This document shows positions 50,475 through 58,434 of a stretch of 64,000 nucleotides of DNA, in pieces (position 1 is the stretch's first letter; each line of letters begins with the position of its first letter). The DNA is from Acidimicrobiales bacterium. GTDB taxonomy: Bacteria; Actinomycetota; Acidimicrobiia; Acidimicrobiales; Poriferisodalaceae. Under the pieces are notes generated by a model. It was given only the letters and a program-made list of their open reading frames with translations, searched no databases and was not told where the DNA came from. A program made the translations under genes and the position numbers. The DNA is taken from NCBI GenBank assembly GCA_014239555.1, contig JAAZYR010000002.1, positions 222,357 to 286,356 of the forward strand, read 5' to 3'.

Positions 50475-51931
50475 GTCTGGGGCCAGCTGTCGTCAGCCAG
50501 AAATCGTTGGACACGGTCGACGTAATCGCTTCGGTCGTACACACCGTATAGGGCATGTTTCATGCGAACTGGGTCACCAAAAAAGAACCGTTCGTACAAG
50601 CTCTGTCGACCACCAAATCCGGAGATTGTCATGTCCCACGCGAGCCTGAATAAGCGCAACCGCTCTTCGGCTGAGCCATTCTTTCCTTGAAGGAACTTGG
50701 AAATGTCGCCGCTTCGTTCACCAGTCCAGTCGGCTTCGCTCGGCACCATGATCAAGCCACTTGACGAGCAAAGTTGAAGAATTTCCATCAACCTTTTGTG
50801 CACCGACGGATAGTGATTTCGGGCGGCATCCAATGGGCCTCTCGCTGGGGTCATCACTCCGTATTCGTTTATGGTTGCTTGCTCTTCGGAAGCGACTTTC
50901 AAAGCTTTCATGATCTCGAGCGTGATGATTACCTCCGCGACCATTTCTTGGACGTGGGGATAATGGCCAGTTCCGATCATGTCGACGACTGCTTGAAGAG
51001 TTCCCAAGATGGCTTCTGTCTTGGCGATTTTGAGATTCACCACTTGGTGAGCCATATGCAGCACTGCCCCAGTTCGCGCGTAGGCCTGGTTTGCCCTATC
51101 CACGTCCCGAATCAAAAACACGCGGTCCCAGGGAACGATGACATCGTCGAAGATCACCATGGCATCAAGTTCGTCGAAACGTGAACCCAAGGGATGGTCC
51201 ACATGGCTGCGGCCTTGATCCAAGGGCTCGCGGCATTGGAACCGCAACCCTGGAGTGTTATTAGGCAGAGAGAACCCAAGTGCATAAGGGCGTAGTTCAT
51301 CTCCGCCCTGTAAAACCGTTGACGGAAATATCAAGATCTCGTCAGAGATGGGCAACGTGGCCAGCATTCGGGCACCGCGAACCAAAATACCTTCGTTAGT
51401 TTCCTCAACTAGACCGAGAGCGATAAACGGATCGTCAAATTCGTTGGCTTGCTTCGACTTGTCAATTTGAGGGTTAGTGAGAGCATGTGTGAGGGCTAGG
51501 TCGTTCTCTCGTACATACTCAAAATAGTTTGAGATGTTTTGACCGAAACGAGGGTCTACTTCCTCGAAATACGCTCCAGCCATCCCGGCAGCCATGACGT
51601 TTACGTTCATATAGTCGGGTGATCTGCCCATGTGACCAAGGCTCGCGTCGGCCCACACCTTGTGCATCTGAGAGCGTTTTCGAAGGTCATCTTTGCTTTC
51701 TGGCACCACGAAACTGCGACCAACTAAGTCGCCCGAAGAAGGAGATTTGAAGGTCATGACGTCTACGAGGTCATCTTGGTATTGAAGGTCATATAGGGCC
51801 GCAAGCGAAGCCACAGCGTTTCGGGTTTTCGGGTGGCTAGTCGGGTCTTCTACTCGCTGACCTTCGAGCCAAAGATTCGGTGGCTGGGTCTGAAGTCTCT
51901 CAAGGACCTGTTTTCCAGTTCTTGCGGGCAT
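50471..51931 (-). CDS. 4-hydroxyphenylacetate 3-hydroxylase (HpaB-family) oxygenase
   Basis: 486 residues, the usual HpaB length. Seen: [24 protein letters not shown] at the start (~4; typical 'rtG..yl..l....r.v...Ge.v'), [25 protein letters not shown] (~71, starts GRSFVVP), [19 protein letters not shown] (~99; 'g.mgrsPdy.n'), [14 protein letters not shown] (~148), [23 protein letters not shown] (~181, starts GILVRGA), [23 protein letters not shown] (~274) and [47 protein letters not shown] (from ~419). This family uses FADH2 from a reductase (HpaC) to ortho-hydroxylate phenols, or C-C/N bonds of larger phenolic substrates (PvcC). No reductase gene is present in the window. SD AGGAG is 5 bases before ATG 51931. 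Likely controlled by the divergent IclR gene. Confidence 0.88.
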   Translation of the reverse strand: MPARTGKQVLERLQTQPPNLWLEGQRVEDPTSHPKTRNAVASLAALYDLQYQDDLVDVMTFKSPSSGDLVGRSFVVPESKDDLRKRSQMHKVWADASLGHMGRSPDYMNVNVMAAGMAGAYFEEVDPRFGQNISNYFEYVRENDLALTHALTNPQIDKSKQANEFDDPFIALGLVEETNEGILVRGARMLATLPISDEILIFPSTVLQGGDELRPYALGFSLPNNTPGLRFQCREPLDQGRSHVDHPLGSRFDELDAMVIFDDVIVPWDRVFLIRDVDRANQAYARTGAVLHMAHQVVNLKIAKTEAILGTLQAVVDMIGTGHYPHVQEMVAEVIITLEIMKALKVASEEQATINEYGVMTPARGPLDAARNHYPSVHKRLMEILQLCSSSGLIMVPSEADWTGERSGDISKFLQGKNGSAEERLRLFRLAWDMTISGFGGRQSLYERFFFGDPVRMKHALYGVYDRSDYVDRVQRFLADDSWPQT

Positions 51932-51956
51932 GAAGACTCCTGAACTTTCCTCTATG

Positions 51957-51979
51957 GTTCTACTATCCGAATATAGAAC
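51957..51979. promoter_or_regulatory. Second inverted repeat (GTTCTA...TAGAAC) in the iclR/hpaB-like divergent region
   Basis: GTTCTA and TAGAAC are exact 6-bp complements separated by 11 bases. The spacer contains TATCCGA (51964-51970), repeated as TATCCGA at 51984-51990, 20 bases or two helical turns further on. It overlaps the larger palindrome at 51975-52009. Tandem half-sites of this kind are common for IclR-type regulators. Confidence 0.45.
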
Positions 51980-52009
51980 ACCATATCCGATAATCGGCTA
52001 CGGTGTTCT
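51975..52009. promoter_or_regulatory. 35-base palindrome, probable IclR operator
   Basis: Centred on 51992 are nested complementary arms: AGAACACC/GGTGTTCT outside and CCGAT-A-ATCGG inside, with 15 of 17 base pairs matching over 35 bases. Part of the right half is the TACGGT box (51999-52004) expected to be the -10 of the regulator gene, whose ATG is 10 bases further on, and a TATATT box for the opposite gene lies at the left edge. Binding here would block the regulator's own promoter and could control both divergent genes. Symmetry is seen directly; regulator identity is inferred from adjacency. Confidence 0.65.
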
Positions 52010-52014
52010 TTAGC

Positions 52015-52707
52015 ATGCCTCCTGCCCGCCAACTCGACTCCAGCCGTTCCCAAACTCTCGACCGTGGCCTATCAGCTCTGGCAATAATCGCGACCGCCAA
52101 GACTCCACTAACGATCCATGAGGTCGCTACTCACCTAGGCCTCGGTCGTTCTGTGACTTATCGAATTATTCGCACACTCGAGGATCATCGCTTAGTAACG
52201 CGTGATGCGACTGGTCGTCTTACGGGAGGGACTCAACTGGTCGCACTAGCCAGCGGAGTCAAGAATGATATGCAAGCCGCCGCTGCCCCCATCCTGGCAA
52301 CACTCGCCAACTTGTTAGGGATGACTGCCTTCCTTGTGGTGTCAGACGGTGAGGCGGCTGTCACGGTGCAAGTAGTGGAACCCACAAGCACAGCTGCCCA
52401 TGTCGCCTACCGGCCAGGAACTCGTCATCCACTAGATCGCGGCGCACCGGGAATCGCACTTCTAGCTGGTGACGCACCAAGAGCGTCTGAGCGTCCGGAA
52501 GTTACAACAGCTCGCACGTCGGGATGGGCCTATTCGGAAAGCGAAGTCATCGAGGGGATGGCCTCCATCGCCGCACCGGTGACAACCCATGACGGAGCTA
52601 CACGAGCCGCTATCGCGATCGTCCATCTAGTGGCCGGTATGGACTCAATTTACGTTGCCCCTCAAGTAATGGAGGCTGCGCGATGTTTAGGAACCGAACT
52701 CGGGTAA
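52015..52707 (+). CDS. IclR-family transcriptional regulator
   Basis: 230 residues with the IclR architecture: N-terminal winged helix-turn-helix (SSRSQTLDRGLSALAIIATAKTPLTIHEVATHLGLGRSVTYRIIRTLEDHRLV, described by ends, ~8-60; TIHEVATHLGLGRSVTYRIIRTLE is the HTH) and a C-terminal effector domain (GMTAFLVVSDGEAAVTVQVVEPTS ~103; PLDRGAPGIALLAGD ~140; SIAAPVTTHDGATRAAIAIVHLV ~186). A GTG at 52003 could also start it, but it lies inside the palindrome, so ATG 52015 is chosen. Likely acts on the divergent HpaB-like gene and on itself. Its 3' end overlaps the convergent PhyH gene by 21 bases. Confidence 0.9.
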   Translation: MPPARQLDSSRSQTLDRGLSALAIIATAKTPLTIHEVATHLGLGRSVTYRIIRTLEDHRLVTRDATGRLTGGTQLVALASGVKNDMQAAAAPILATLANLLGMTAFLVVSDGEAAVTVQVVEPTSTAAHVAYRPGTRHPLDRGAPGIALLAGDAPRASERPEVTTARTSGWAYSESEVIEGMASIAAPVTTHDGATRAAIAIVHLVAGMDSIYVAPQVMEAARCLGTELG

Positions 52708-53538
52708 GGAACCGTCGGGGGATTTGTAAACCAGCGGAAAGAGGTCCTCATCACCGGGATATTGGCCAGTTTCAACCGTGGTGTCTTCGGCAGTGACGGT
52801 GGGGTCACAGCCCGGATGGGGATACCAAGTGGCGTCATCCCCAAGCCATCGGGTGGACAGCGCGACGCGGCGCCCATTCCCCGCGTTTCCGGGGGAGCCA
52901 TGCAGCGCCCAAGCAGAGAAGAACAGGGCGTCGCCGGGTTCAACGTCAAACCCGATGATGTCATAGTCCTCTCTAGCCCCAGCCACGTCCGGACACGGCT
53001 CACCTTCAAAATCATTCACCCAGCCTTTTGAACCATCAAACGCTTCTGGAGCAAAATATGAATCCCAGCCATGGGAACCTCGAACAAATTCCAGTGAACT
53101 CTCTTCGACGGTGACACGGCTCGTCGACACCCACGCCGAACAAATCTGTTTACCGAGAAACGGCCAATAGGGAATGTCTTGGTGCCACGGGGTTGGAGCC
53201 TGGGTCTTTGGTTCTTTTATCAGCAAGTGGTCGAAATAAAATCGGGCACTTGCGGAACCCATCAGTGCGGCCGCTATGTGACCAACTCCAGACTCGTGGA
53301 TGTAGCGATTAACCGTCGGATCGCTCTTCCAGCGATATCGACTCGTAAACAACCGGTCTCTCGTGGCGCCGGGGTTGGTATCGGTGACCCATCTCCCAGG
53401 GTCTAAAAGTTGCGCATCCGCCATTGCATCTATCTGAGGTAGCCATTCCTCGGGCACAGCATTGGGAATTTTCACCACTCCATCAGCTGAGTAGGCCGCT
53501 CGCAGTTCTTCGGTCACCTTGGGATGCGACGCGATCAT
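52687..53538 (-). CDS. Phytanoyl-CoA dioxygenase (PhyH)-family protein
   Basis: 283 residues, Fe(II)/2-oxoglutarate dioxygenase fold. Seen: LRAAYSADGVVKIPNAVPEEWL (start, ~12-33; typical 'y..dGfv.i...l'), the HxD motif in TQAPTPWHQDIPYWPF (~113), VSTSRVTVEESSLEFVRGSHGWDSYF (~137, starts VSTSRVT; typical 'aLd..t.enG.L.fvpGSH'), GDALFFSAWALHGSPGNAGNGRRVALSTRWLGDD with the distal His and the 2-oxoglutarate Arg (~203-240). Substrate unknown. SD AAGGAG is 7 bases before ATG 53538. It is convergent with and overlaps iclR by 21 bases. A TAACGT box at 53571-53576 (minus) is the likely -10. Confidence 0.88.
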   Translation of the reverse strand: MIASHPKVTEELRAAYSADGVVKIPNAVPEEWLPQIDAMADAQLLDPGRWVTDTNPGATRDRLFTSRYRWKSDPTVNRYIHESGVGHIAAALMGSASARFYFDHLLIKEPKTQAPTPWHQDIPYWPFLGKQICSAWVSTSRVTVEESSLEFVRGSHGWDSYFAPEAFDGSKGWVNDFEGEPCPDVAGAREDYDIIGFDVEPGDALFFSAWALHGSPGNAGNGRRVALSTRWLGDDATWYPHPGCDPTVTAEDTTVETGQYPGDEDLFPLVYKSPDGSLPEFGS

Positions 53539-53565
53539 CGGTAGCTCCTTCGTCCCAGCAGATGC

Positions 53566-53577
53566 TTAACACGTTAA
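53566..53577. promoter_or_regulatory. Inverted repeat TTAAC-AC-GTTAA, operator candidate
   Basis: Exact 5-bp arms around AC, in the divergent space between the PhyH gene (53538) and the dehydrogenase gene (53668), overlapping the PhyH -10 box (TAACGT). It resembles the TTAACC-G-GGTTAA palindrome at 29494-29506, which lies between another pair of divergent genes. Confidence 0.4.
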
Positions 53578-53667
53578 CTTTCTCAGAAGTTGGGGTAAAG
53601 CAAAAATTTGAGTCACTAGAGAGAGTTACATTGAGCCAACCAGGCCAAGGCAGATTGGAATGATCAG

Positions 53668-54624
53668 GTGAAAGTCGGTTTTATTGGACTCGGTAACGTC
53701 GGCGCCAAATTAGCCCACAGCATTCTTCGCAACGGATTCGACCTCACAGTACGAGACTTGGACCCAGCAGCGACACAACAGTTTCTTCGTGCCGGGGCAT
53801 CAGTTGCTCAGTCCCCTAAAGAACTTGCAGAAGCGTCTGAAATCATCATCACGTGTCTACCGAATCCCGCAGCCAGCGCGTCAGTAATGGAAGACGACGA
53901 TGGGATTCTTGCCGGACTCACAGAAGGAAAAATTTGGATAGAAATGAGTACTACCGACCAGCACGAGGTACTGCGTCTCGGTCAGAAGGTTCAAGCTTTA
54001 GGTGCTTCTCCAGCAGATTGTCCTGTCTCAGGTGGGTGCCACCGTGCAGCTACGGGAAACATCGCGATCTTCGCGGGCTGCACGAGAGATGTCTTTGAAA
54101 GAGTGTTGCCTCTTCTCGCAAGGATGGGTCGCCAAGTCCTGCACACCGGTGATCTTGGTTCGGCGTCAATCTTGAAGGTCGTAACCAACTACTTAGCCAC
54201 AGCGAACCTGTTGTCGCTCTCTGAAGCCCTGGTTACAACCAAGGCCGCAGGACTGGACCTCGCTACTGCCTATGAAGCCATCCGAATCAGTTCTGGCAAC
54301 TCATTCGTTCATGAAACCGAAAGCCAAGTAATTCTCAACGGAAGCAGGGACATCAATTTCACAATGGACCTTGTGGTTAAAGACATTTCTCTCTTTCAAG
54401 AGATTGCCGATCGCGAGAGCGTGCCCCTGGAGATCTCACCGTTGCTAATAGAAATCTTTCGCGATGCTCAAACTAGGTACGGCCCAAGAGAATGGTCGCC
54501 CAACGTCATCCGGCGCCTGGAGGATTCAACCGGCCTGGATGTCAGAGCCCCTGGCTTTCCCGCTGAAATCGTCGACCACGAAGCAGAAAGGCTTGGAGAA
54601 GAAGTTGTTGTGTCTCGCGACTGA
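53668..54624 (+). CDS. 3-hydroxyisobutyrate dehydrogenase-family NAD(P)-dependent oxidoreductase
   Basis: 318 residues, beta-hydroxyacid dehydrogenase family. Seen: VGFIGLGNVGAKLAHSILRNGFDLTVRDLDP (starts VGFIGLGNVG, GxGxxG motif at ~6-11), IIITCLPNPAASASVME (~70), EMSTTDQHEVLRLGQKV (~92), DCPVSGGCHRAATGNIAIFAGC (substrate motif 'DaPVSGG', ~116), LKVVTNYLATANLLSLSEAL with the catalytic Lys (~171, 'K..nN....a..e..') and a C-terminal NADP-dependent substrate helix. Acidic Asp after beta2 (VRDLDP) favours NAD over NADP. It reduces or oxidises 3-hydroxyacids; substrate unknown. GTG start with GGA 9 bases upstream. Confidence 0.88.
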   Translation: MKVGFIGLGNVGAKLAHSILRNGFDLTVRDLDPAATQQFLRAGASVAQSPKELAEASEIIITCLPNPAASASVMEDDDGILAGLTEGKIWIEMSTTDQHEVLRLGQKVQALGASPADCPVSGGCHRAATGNIAIFAGCTRDVFERVLPLLARMGRQVLHTGDLGSASILKVVTNYLATANLLSLSEALVTTKAAGLDLATAYEAIRISSGNSFVHETESQVILNGSRDINFTMDLVVKDISLFQEIADRESVPLEISPLLIEIFRDAQTRYGPREWSPNVIRRLEDSTGLDVRAPGFPAEIVDHEAERLGEEVVVSRD

Positions 54625-54652
54625 ATTTTCTGCGTCAGGCCTTGGACACTTC

Positions 54653-54658
54653 TAGTCT
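54653..54658 (+). promoter_or_regulatory. -10 box (TAGTCT) of a leaderless promoter for the sucrase/ferredoxin-like gene
   Basis: TAGTCT, then AGGAAT (6 bases), then ATG 54665. An AGGA motif is in the spacer but is too close to the ATG to act as an SD. Confidence 0.42.
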
Positions 54659-54664
54659 AGGAAT

Positions 54665-55615
54665 ATGTCTAATGGGCTATCAGAGAGTGCTCTCAGGCTC
54701 CTCCCGGTTGCCGACCAACAGCCGTTATGCGCTTCGCACGCTCGCTCCATCAACACTGACCCCTGCGGCAACGCCCTATTTATCGATGCGCTCGTCCTAG
54801 TCGAAGTCCCCCTTCCGTGGCCGAAACCAGTTTTTGAACATCCATTACTTCGATCCTTCACCTCCATGGCTGACACCTCCCTAGGCCCCACACGGGTTCT
54901 GGCAGCCGTGCCTTCAGGAAAGCAGTCTGGTATCAGGGTCATCGTGTATCAGCGCGACAAAATCGGGGTGCAAAGTTGGGGCTTTAGACCAAAAGACTCA
55001 ACGGAACTTGCGCGTTTCGCAAATCAACTCGGGACGACCCATCCTGACGAACTAGACATCCCACGAGACAGCCTTCAACCACCAGAAATCGCTGTCTTAA
55101 TTTGCACCCAAGGCAGTCATGACGTTTGTTGCGGTAGCAAGGGAACACAATTGGCGTCTGATTTGGAGAAGCAAGCGCCTGGTCTCGCGATTTTTAGGGT
55201 CAGTCACACAGGCGGCCATCGGTTCGCTCCTACCGCGCTAACAATCCCTGACGGGCGGATGTGGGCCTATTTAGACACCCAGTCCGCGCTGTCGATTCTT
55301 GAACTCAGCGGAGACATCAATGATCTCAGCAAAAATTGCCGAGGATGGTGGGGTGCCCCCTCGGGTCCTGGTCAGGTGGCGGAACGAGCAGTGTTTGAAC
55401 AGATGGGTTGGGACATCGACCTGATGCCTCGAGAAGTGTGGGTCAACGAAACAGCTGCTGGCTGGACGGTAACCCTGTCCGTAGCCCTACAAAACTGGAC
55501 CGTAGAGATAGTTCAGGGAAGGCAAATTCCGACGATTACCTGTCGTGCTGAAGGCGGAATGCCTGCTAAATCGGCCTACGAATACATCGTTACGTCCGTC
55601 AACTCACCGACTTAA
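54665..55615 (+). CDS. Sucrase/ferredoxin-like (Suc_Fer-like) family protein
   Basis: 316 residues. It carries the family signature: an N-terminal beta strand HARSINTDPCGNALFIDALVLVEVPLPWPKP (starts HARSINTDP, ~22), the cysteine-rich VLICTQGSHDVCCGSKGTQLASDLE (~154, starts VLICTQG; 'C..gs.D.CC...G' where the family usually binds an Fe-S cluster), the FRVSHTGGHRFAPTALTIPDGRMWAY (~189; HTGGHRFA is the family's best-conserved segment, with the His-Gly-Gly-His pair) and YLDTQSALSIL. Members are thioredoxin-like ferredoxins of unclear function, abundant in actinobacteria. Leaderless start at 54665. It is convergent with the hpaH-like gene. Confidence 0.85.
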   Translation: MSNGLSESALRLLPVADQQPLCASHARSINTDPCGNALFIDALVLVEVPLPWPKPVFEHPLLRSFTSMADTSLGPTRVLAAVPSGKQSGIRVIVYQRDKIGVQSWGFRPKDSTELARFANQLGTTHPDELDIPRDSLQPPEIAVLICTQGSHDVCCGSKGTQLASDLEKQAPGLAIFRVSHTGGHRFAPTALTIPDGRMWAYLDTQSALSILELSGDINDLSKNCRGWWGAPSGPGQVAERAVFEQMGWDIDLMPREVWVNETAAGWTVTLSVALQNWTVEIVQGRQIPTITCRAEGGMPAKSAYEYIVTSVNSPT

Positions 55616-55630
55616 CTCTCTAACGAAGAT

Positions 55631-56440
55631 TCAGATAAATGAAAAATCGATCACTCCTAGGTCGCGATAATCGACCCTGAAGTGGTCTCCGGCGCGACAG
55701 TCGACCGGTCGAGTGAAGGACCCGCTCAAGACAATCTGTCCGGGTTCCAGAGCAACGCCGTGGGGGGCATAACGTCTGGCCAACCATGCGACACCACGCG
55801 CCGGATTTCCAAGCACAGCAGCTGCTACCCCTGACTCCTCGATGCTGCCATTGCGTTCACATACCGCAGCTATCCATGGCAAATCTAGATCTTGGGGGTT
55901 CTCACGAAAATCCCCCATGATGATGCCTGCATCTGCGGCGTTGTCGGAGATGGTGTCGGTGACCGTTCGAGTAAGTCCAGTGCGGGGGTGCCTGCGATAC
56001 GAACGGGCGTCAATTAATTCAATCGCAGGAACCACCGCTTCTGTCGCGTCAAGTACCTGGTCAACGGTGACGTCATCCCCCTCGATGCGTTCGCCAACGA
56101 CAAAGGCCAACTCAACTTCGATTTTGGGGTCGCAATAGCGCGATGCCTCCAACTCGCACCCGTTCTCGAACATCATGTCATCAAGCAGGTAGCCGTAATC
56201 TGGTTCGTCGATATTCATCGCCAACTGCATAGCTCGAGAAGTGAGCCCAATCTTGTGACCAACGAGTTGCGCACCACGACCCAACTCAATCTGGAGCCAC
56301 GCGCTCTGAATCGCATACCCGTCATCGACAGTCATGGCCGGGTGTTCCACGCTTACCGGATCTATCTGGTTCGCTGTCTGTCGAGCCTCGTCATGAAGGT
56401 GAGCTTGACGTTCAACTTCTTCGTCGTCCAAAGTTCTCAA
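55631..56440 (-). CDS. hpaH: 2-oxo-hept-4-ene-1,7-dioate hydratase (HpaH-like)
   Basis: 269 residues, 2-keto-4-pentenoate hydratase family. Seen: AIQSAWLQIELGRGAQLVGHKIGLTSRAMQLAMNIDEPDYGYLLDDMMFENG (from ~44; typical 'GhKiGlTs.amq...gi..PdyG.l.d.m'), FRYCDPKIEVELAFVVGERI-like SRYCDPKIEVELAFVVGERI (Glu ligands, ~100), VVPAIELIDARSYR (~133) and LWRYAPHGVALEPGQIVLSGSFTRPV-like YAPHGVALEPGQIVLSGSFT (~227). It hydrates the 2-oxo-hept-4-ene-1,7-dioate of homoprotocatechuate meta-cleavage. TTG 56440 shares TTGA with the HpaE stop. Assignment to the hpa pathway rests on its position behind HpaE and HpaF. Confidence 0.85.
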   Translation of the reverse strand: MRTLDDEEVERQAHLHDEARQTANQIDPVSVEHPAMTVDDGYAIQSAWLQIELGRGAQLVGHKIGLTSRAMQLAMNIDEPDYGYLLDDMMFENGCELEASRYCDPKIEVELAFVVGERIEGDDVTVDQVLDATEAVVPAIELIDARSYRRHPRTGLTRTVTDTISDNAADAGIIMGDFRENPQDLDLPWIAAVCERNGSIEESGVAAAVLGNPARGVAWLARRYAPHGVALEPGQIVLSGSFTRPVDCRAGDHFRVDYRDLGVIDFSFI

Positions 56441-57966
56441 GGTTTTGCTACCCCTAATTTGCCAATGTCATGTGAGCCGTAGGCCATCGCTATGTTCTTG
56501 GTTTCCATGTAAAAATCAAAGCTGTAGTCACCCCCGTCACGTCCAACCCCACTGCGTTTAGCTCCTCCAAATGGTGTAGCTAAATGTCTGACGTTCTGTG
56601 AATTGACCCACACCATCCCAACGTCGAGATCACGCGCTACGCGGTGGGCTCGTCCGCTATCTCCAGTCCACAAATACCCAGCGAGCCCATATTCAACATC
56701 GTTAGCGATTTGCACTGCCTGACTCTCATCCGAGAACGGAATCACTGTCAGCGCTGGTCCGAAGATTTCTTCCTGGCTAATTCGCATGGAATTATTCGCT
56801 TCAAGGAAAAGCATCGGTGGGACAAAATTCGAATCGAGATCAAACTTCGAATCTCCGGTTACTACCTTGGCGCCATCTTCGATTGCTTTGTCTAGGTAAG
56901 ACCTCACTTTGGCGCAATGCTCCGGATGGATGAGCGGTCCGATCTCTGTGCCTGGATCTAACGGGTCGCCCACTCGAAGGCCTTTAACTCGCTCCGTCAA
57001 ACGATCGACGAACCAATCGTGGACCGTGTCTTGCACGATAAGGCGACTACTGGAGGTGCATCGCTCGCCGTTGAGGCTGTAAATCATGAACACCACGGCG
57101 TCGAGGGCTCGTTCCAAATCGGCATCATCGAAGACAACGACTGGATTTTTTCCACCGAGTTCAAAGTGCAATCGCTTTAGTGTTGGCGCTCCCTGAGCCT
57201 GAATCAGTGAACCTGTGGCAGATTCACCGACGAACGCGACAGCCTTTATCGCTGCGTGTTCGGTGAGTGCTTTCCCTGCAACTTCCCCAAGGCCATGGAC
57301 AACGTTTAGCACTCCCGCAGGGAGCCCAGCATCGCCTGCTATTTCAGCAAGAATTGACGCCGTCAGCGGACTCCATTCTGCAGGCTTGTGCACCACTGTG
57401 CATCCCGATGCGAGCGCAGGAGCGATTTTCCATGTCGAAAGCATGAATGGTGTGTTCCACGGCGTAATGACTCCAACGGGACCAATCGCTCGTCTCGTCG
57501 AATAGTTGAGATGCGTTGATGTGGGCATCGCATCACCGTCAAGCGCAGCCGGTGCGGCATCCGCGAAGTATCGAAAATTTTCAGCACCGCGAATCGCCGC
57601 AGAACTCATAAAGCGAATTGGCTGACCAGTATCAACAGATTCAATCGTTGCGATTTCATCGGCACGCTCAACAATCAAATCGGCAACTCGGTGCAAGATC
57701 TTCTTACGTTCGCCACCCGACAGCGAAACCCAGCCGTCGAACGCGTTCGCCGCGGCATCCGCAGCAAGTGCGATTTCACTTGGTCCTCCAGCAGCGACCT
57801 GACCTAGCGACATTTGATCTATCGGAGAAATATTTTCAAATGTCAGCGACGTAGAGCTCGGAACAAGTTCCCCGTCGATGAGATGTAAGAGTGGGCTACT
57901 TGAAAACCGTGCGAGGGCTTCATTAGCTATCTCCCTATTTTCTTCGAGTGTTCGAGATGAAGTCAC
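56437..57966 (-). CDS. hpaE: 5-carboxymethyl-2-hydroxymuconic-semialdehyde dehydrogenase (HpaE-like)
   Basis: 509 residues, aldehyde dehydrogenase superfamily. Seen: AIGPVGVITPWNTPFMLSTWKIAPALASGCTVVHKPAEWSP (~151; starts AIGPVGVITPWN, NAD and active-site Asn), GKALTEHAAIKAVAFVGESATGS (~228, starts GKALTEH; 'FtGs..tG' variant), HFELGGKNPVVVFDDADLE with the catalytic Glu (~263), SLNGERCTSSSRLIVQ with the nucleophilic Cys (~297) and FGPALTVIPFSDESQAV (~397). It oxidises the ring-cleavage semialdehyde to the dioic acid. The cluster hpaF-E-H and the divergent hpaG-R support this specificity. GTG 57966 shares GTGA with the HpaF stop; its own stop overlaps the HpaH start. Confidence 0.88.
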   Translation of the reverse strand: MTSSRTLEENREIANEALARFSSSPLLHLIDGELVPSSTSLTFENISPIDQMSLGQVAAGGPSEIALAADAAANAFDGWVSLSGGERKKILHRVADLIVERADEIATIESVDTGQPIRFMSSAAIRGAENFRYFADAAPAALDGDAMPTSTHLNYSTRRAIGPVGVITPWNTPFMLSTWKIAPALASGCTVVHKPAEWSPLTASILAEIAGDAGLPAGVLNVVHGLGEVAGKALTEHAAIKAVAFVGESATGSLIQAQGAPTLKRLHFELGGKNPVVVFDDADLERALDAVVFMIYSLNGERCTSSSRLIVQDTVHDWFVDRLTERVKGLRVGDPLDPGTEIGPLIHPEHCAKVRSYLDKAIEDGAKVVTGDSKFDLDSNFVPPMLFLEANNSMRISQEEIFGPALTVIPFSDESQAVQIANDVEYGLAGYLWTGDSGRAHRVARDLDVGMVWVNSQNVRHLATPFGGAKRSGVGRDGGDYSFDFYMETKNIAMAYGSHDIGKLGVAKP

Positions 57967-58352
57967 TTCAAATCCTCATAATGGTCCCGGATTGAGTTGT
58001 CGTTAGTCCTCATTGCCGGATCAATTGCCTGAACTTCGACGCTCAACGCCAATGGTTGCTCCTCGCGAATCTGGCTCAGGGAATCTGAGCACGCCGACAT
58101 AAGAAGGTCTCTGATCTCCAACAGCGGTTCCCGCCCCCTATCTCCATTGAACCGAGCTATTACCGCAACAAACAAGTTCCGCGGGTCGCAATTCGCCACC
58201 AGATACTGCTCACGTTTCATGGCGCGGGTCCGAAGACCGGCCAAGGGCACTAGGGCATGCGATGCGGCTGCAGCATGTATCGACGTAAGTAGCTCGCCAA
58301 CATCAATATGGTTTTCAAGATTGGCCGAATACTCAACGACAATGTGGGGCAT
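57963..58352 (-). CDS. hpaF: 5-carboxymethyl-2-hydroxymuconate delta-isomerase (HpaF-like)
   Basis: 129 residues, the length of CHMI. Seen: MPHIVVEYSANLENHIDVGELL, where Pro2 becomes the N-terminal catalytic proline after Met removal (tautomerase superfamily), then HAAAASHALVPLAGLRTRAMKREQYLVANCDPRNLFVAVIARFNGDRG (from ~27; the family's 'p..g.ktRa......vadgdp...fvhv.lri..GR' pattern). It isomerises the muconate after ring cleavage. ATG 58352 has GGGAAG 9 bases before it. First gene of the minus-strand hpaF-E-H operon; the divergent operon hpaG-hpaR starts 82 bases away on the other strand, with a palindrome between. Confidence 0.85.
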   Translation of the reverse strand: MPHIVVEYSANLENHIDVGELLTSIHAAAASHALVPLAGLRTRAMKREQYLVANCDPRNLFVAVIARFNGDRGREPLLEIRDLLMSACSDSLSQIREEQPLALSVEVQAIDPAMRTNDNSIRDHYEDLK

Positions 58353-58397
58353 TCATTCGCTTCCCGTTCGAGGCTCTATCTCCGCCCGCCGGTATGC

Positions 58398-58409
58398 GTA
58401 ACATGTTAC
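58398..58409. promoter_or_regulatory. 12-base perfect palindrome GTAACATGTTAC, probable HpaR operator
   Basis: Fully self-complementary, in the 82-base divergent space between hpaF (58352) and hpaG (58435), 25 bases before the hpaG start codon. A MarR-family HpaR gene closes the plus-strand pair, and MarR regulators bind short palindromes at such divergent promoters. This is an inference; the actual HpaR site was not compared. Confidence 0.6.
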
Positions 58410-58434
58410 CAACTATTGATAGGGAGCTTTCCTC

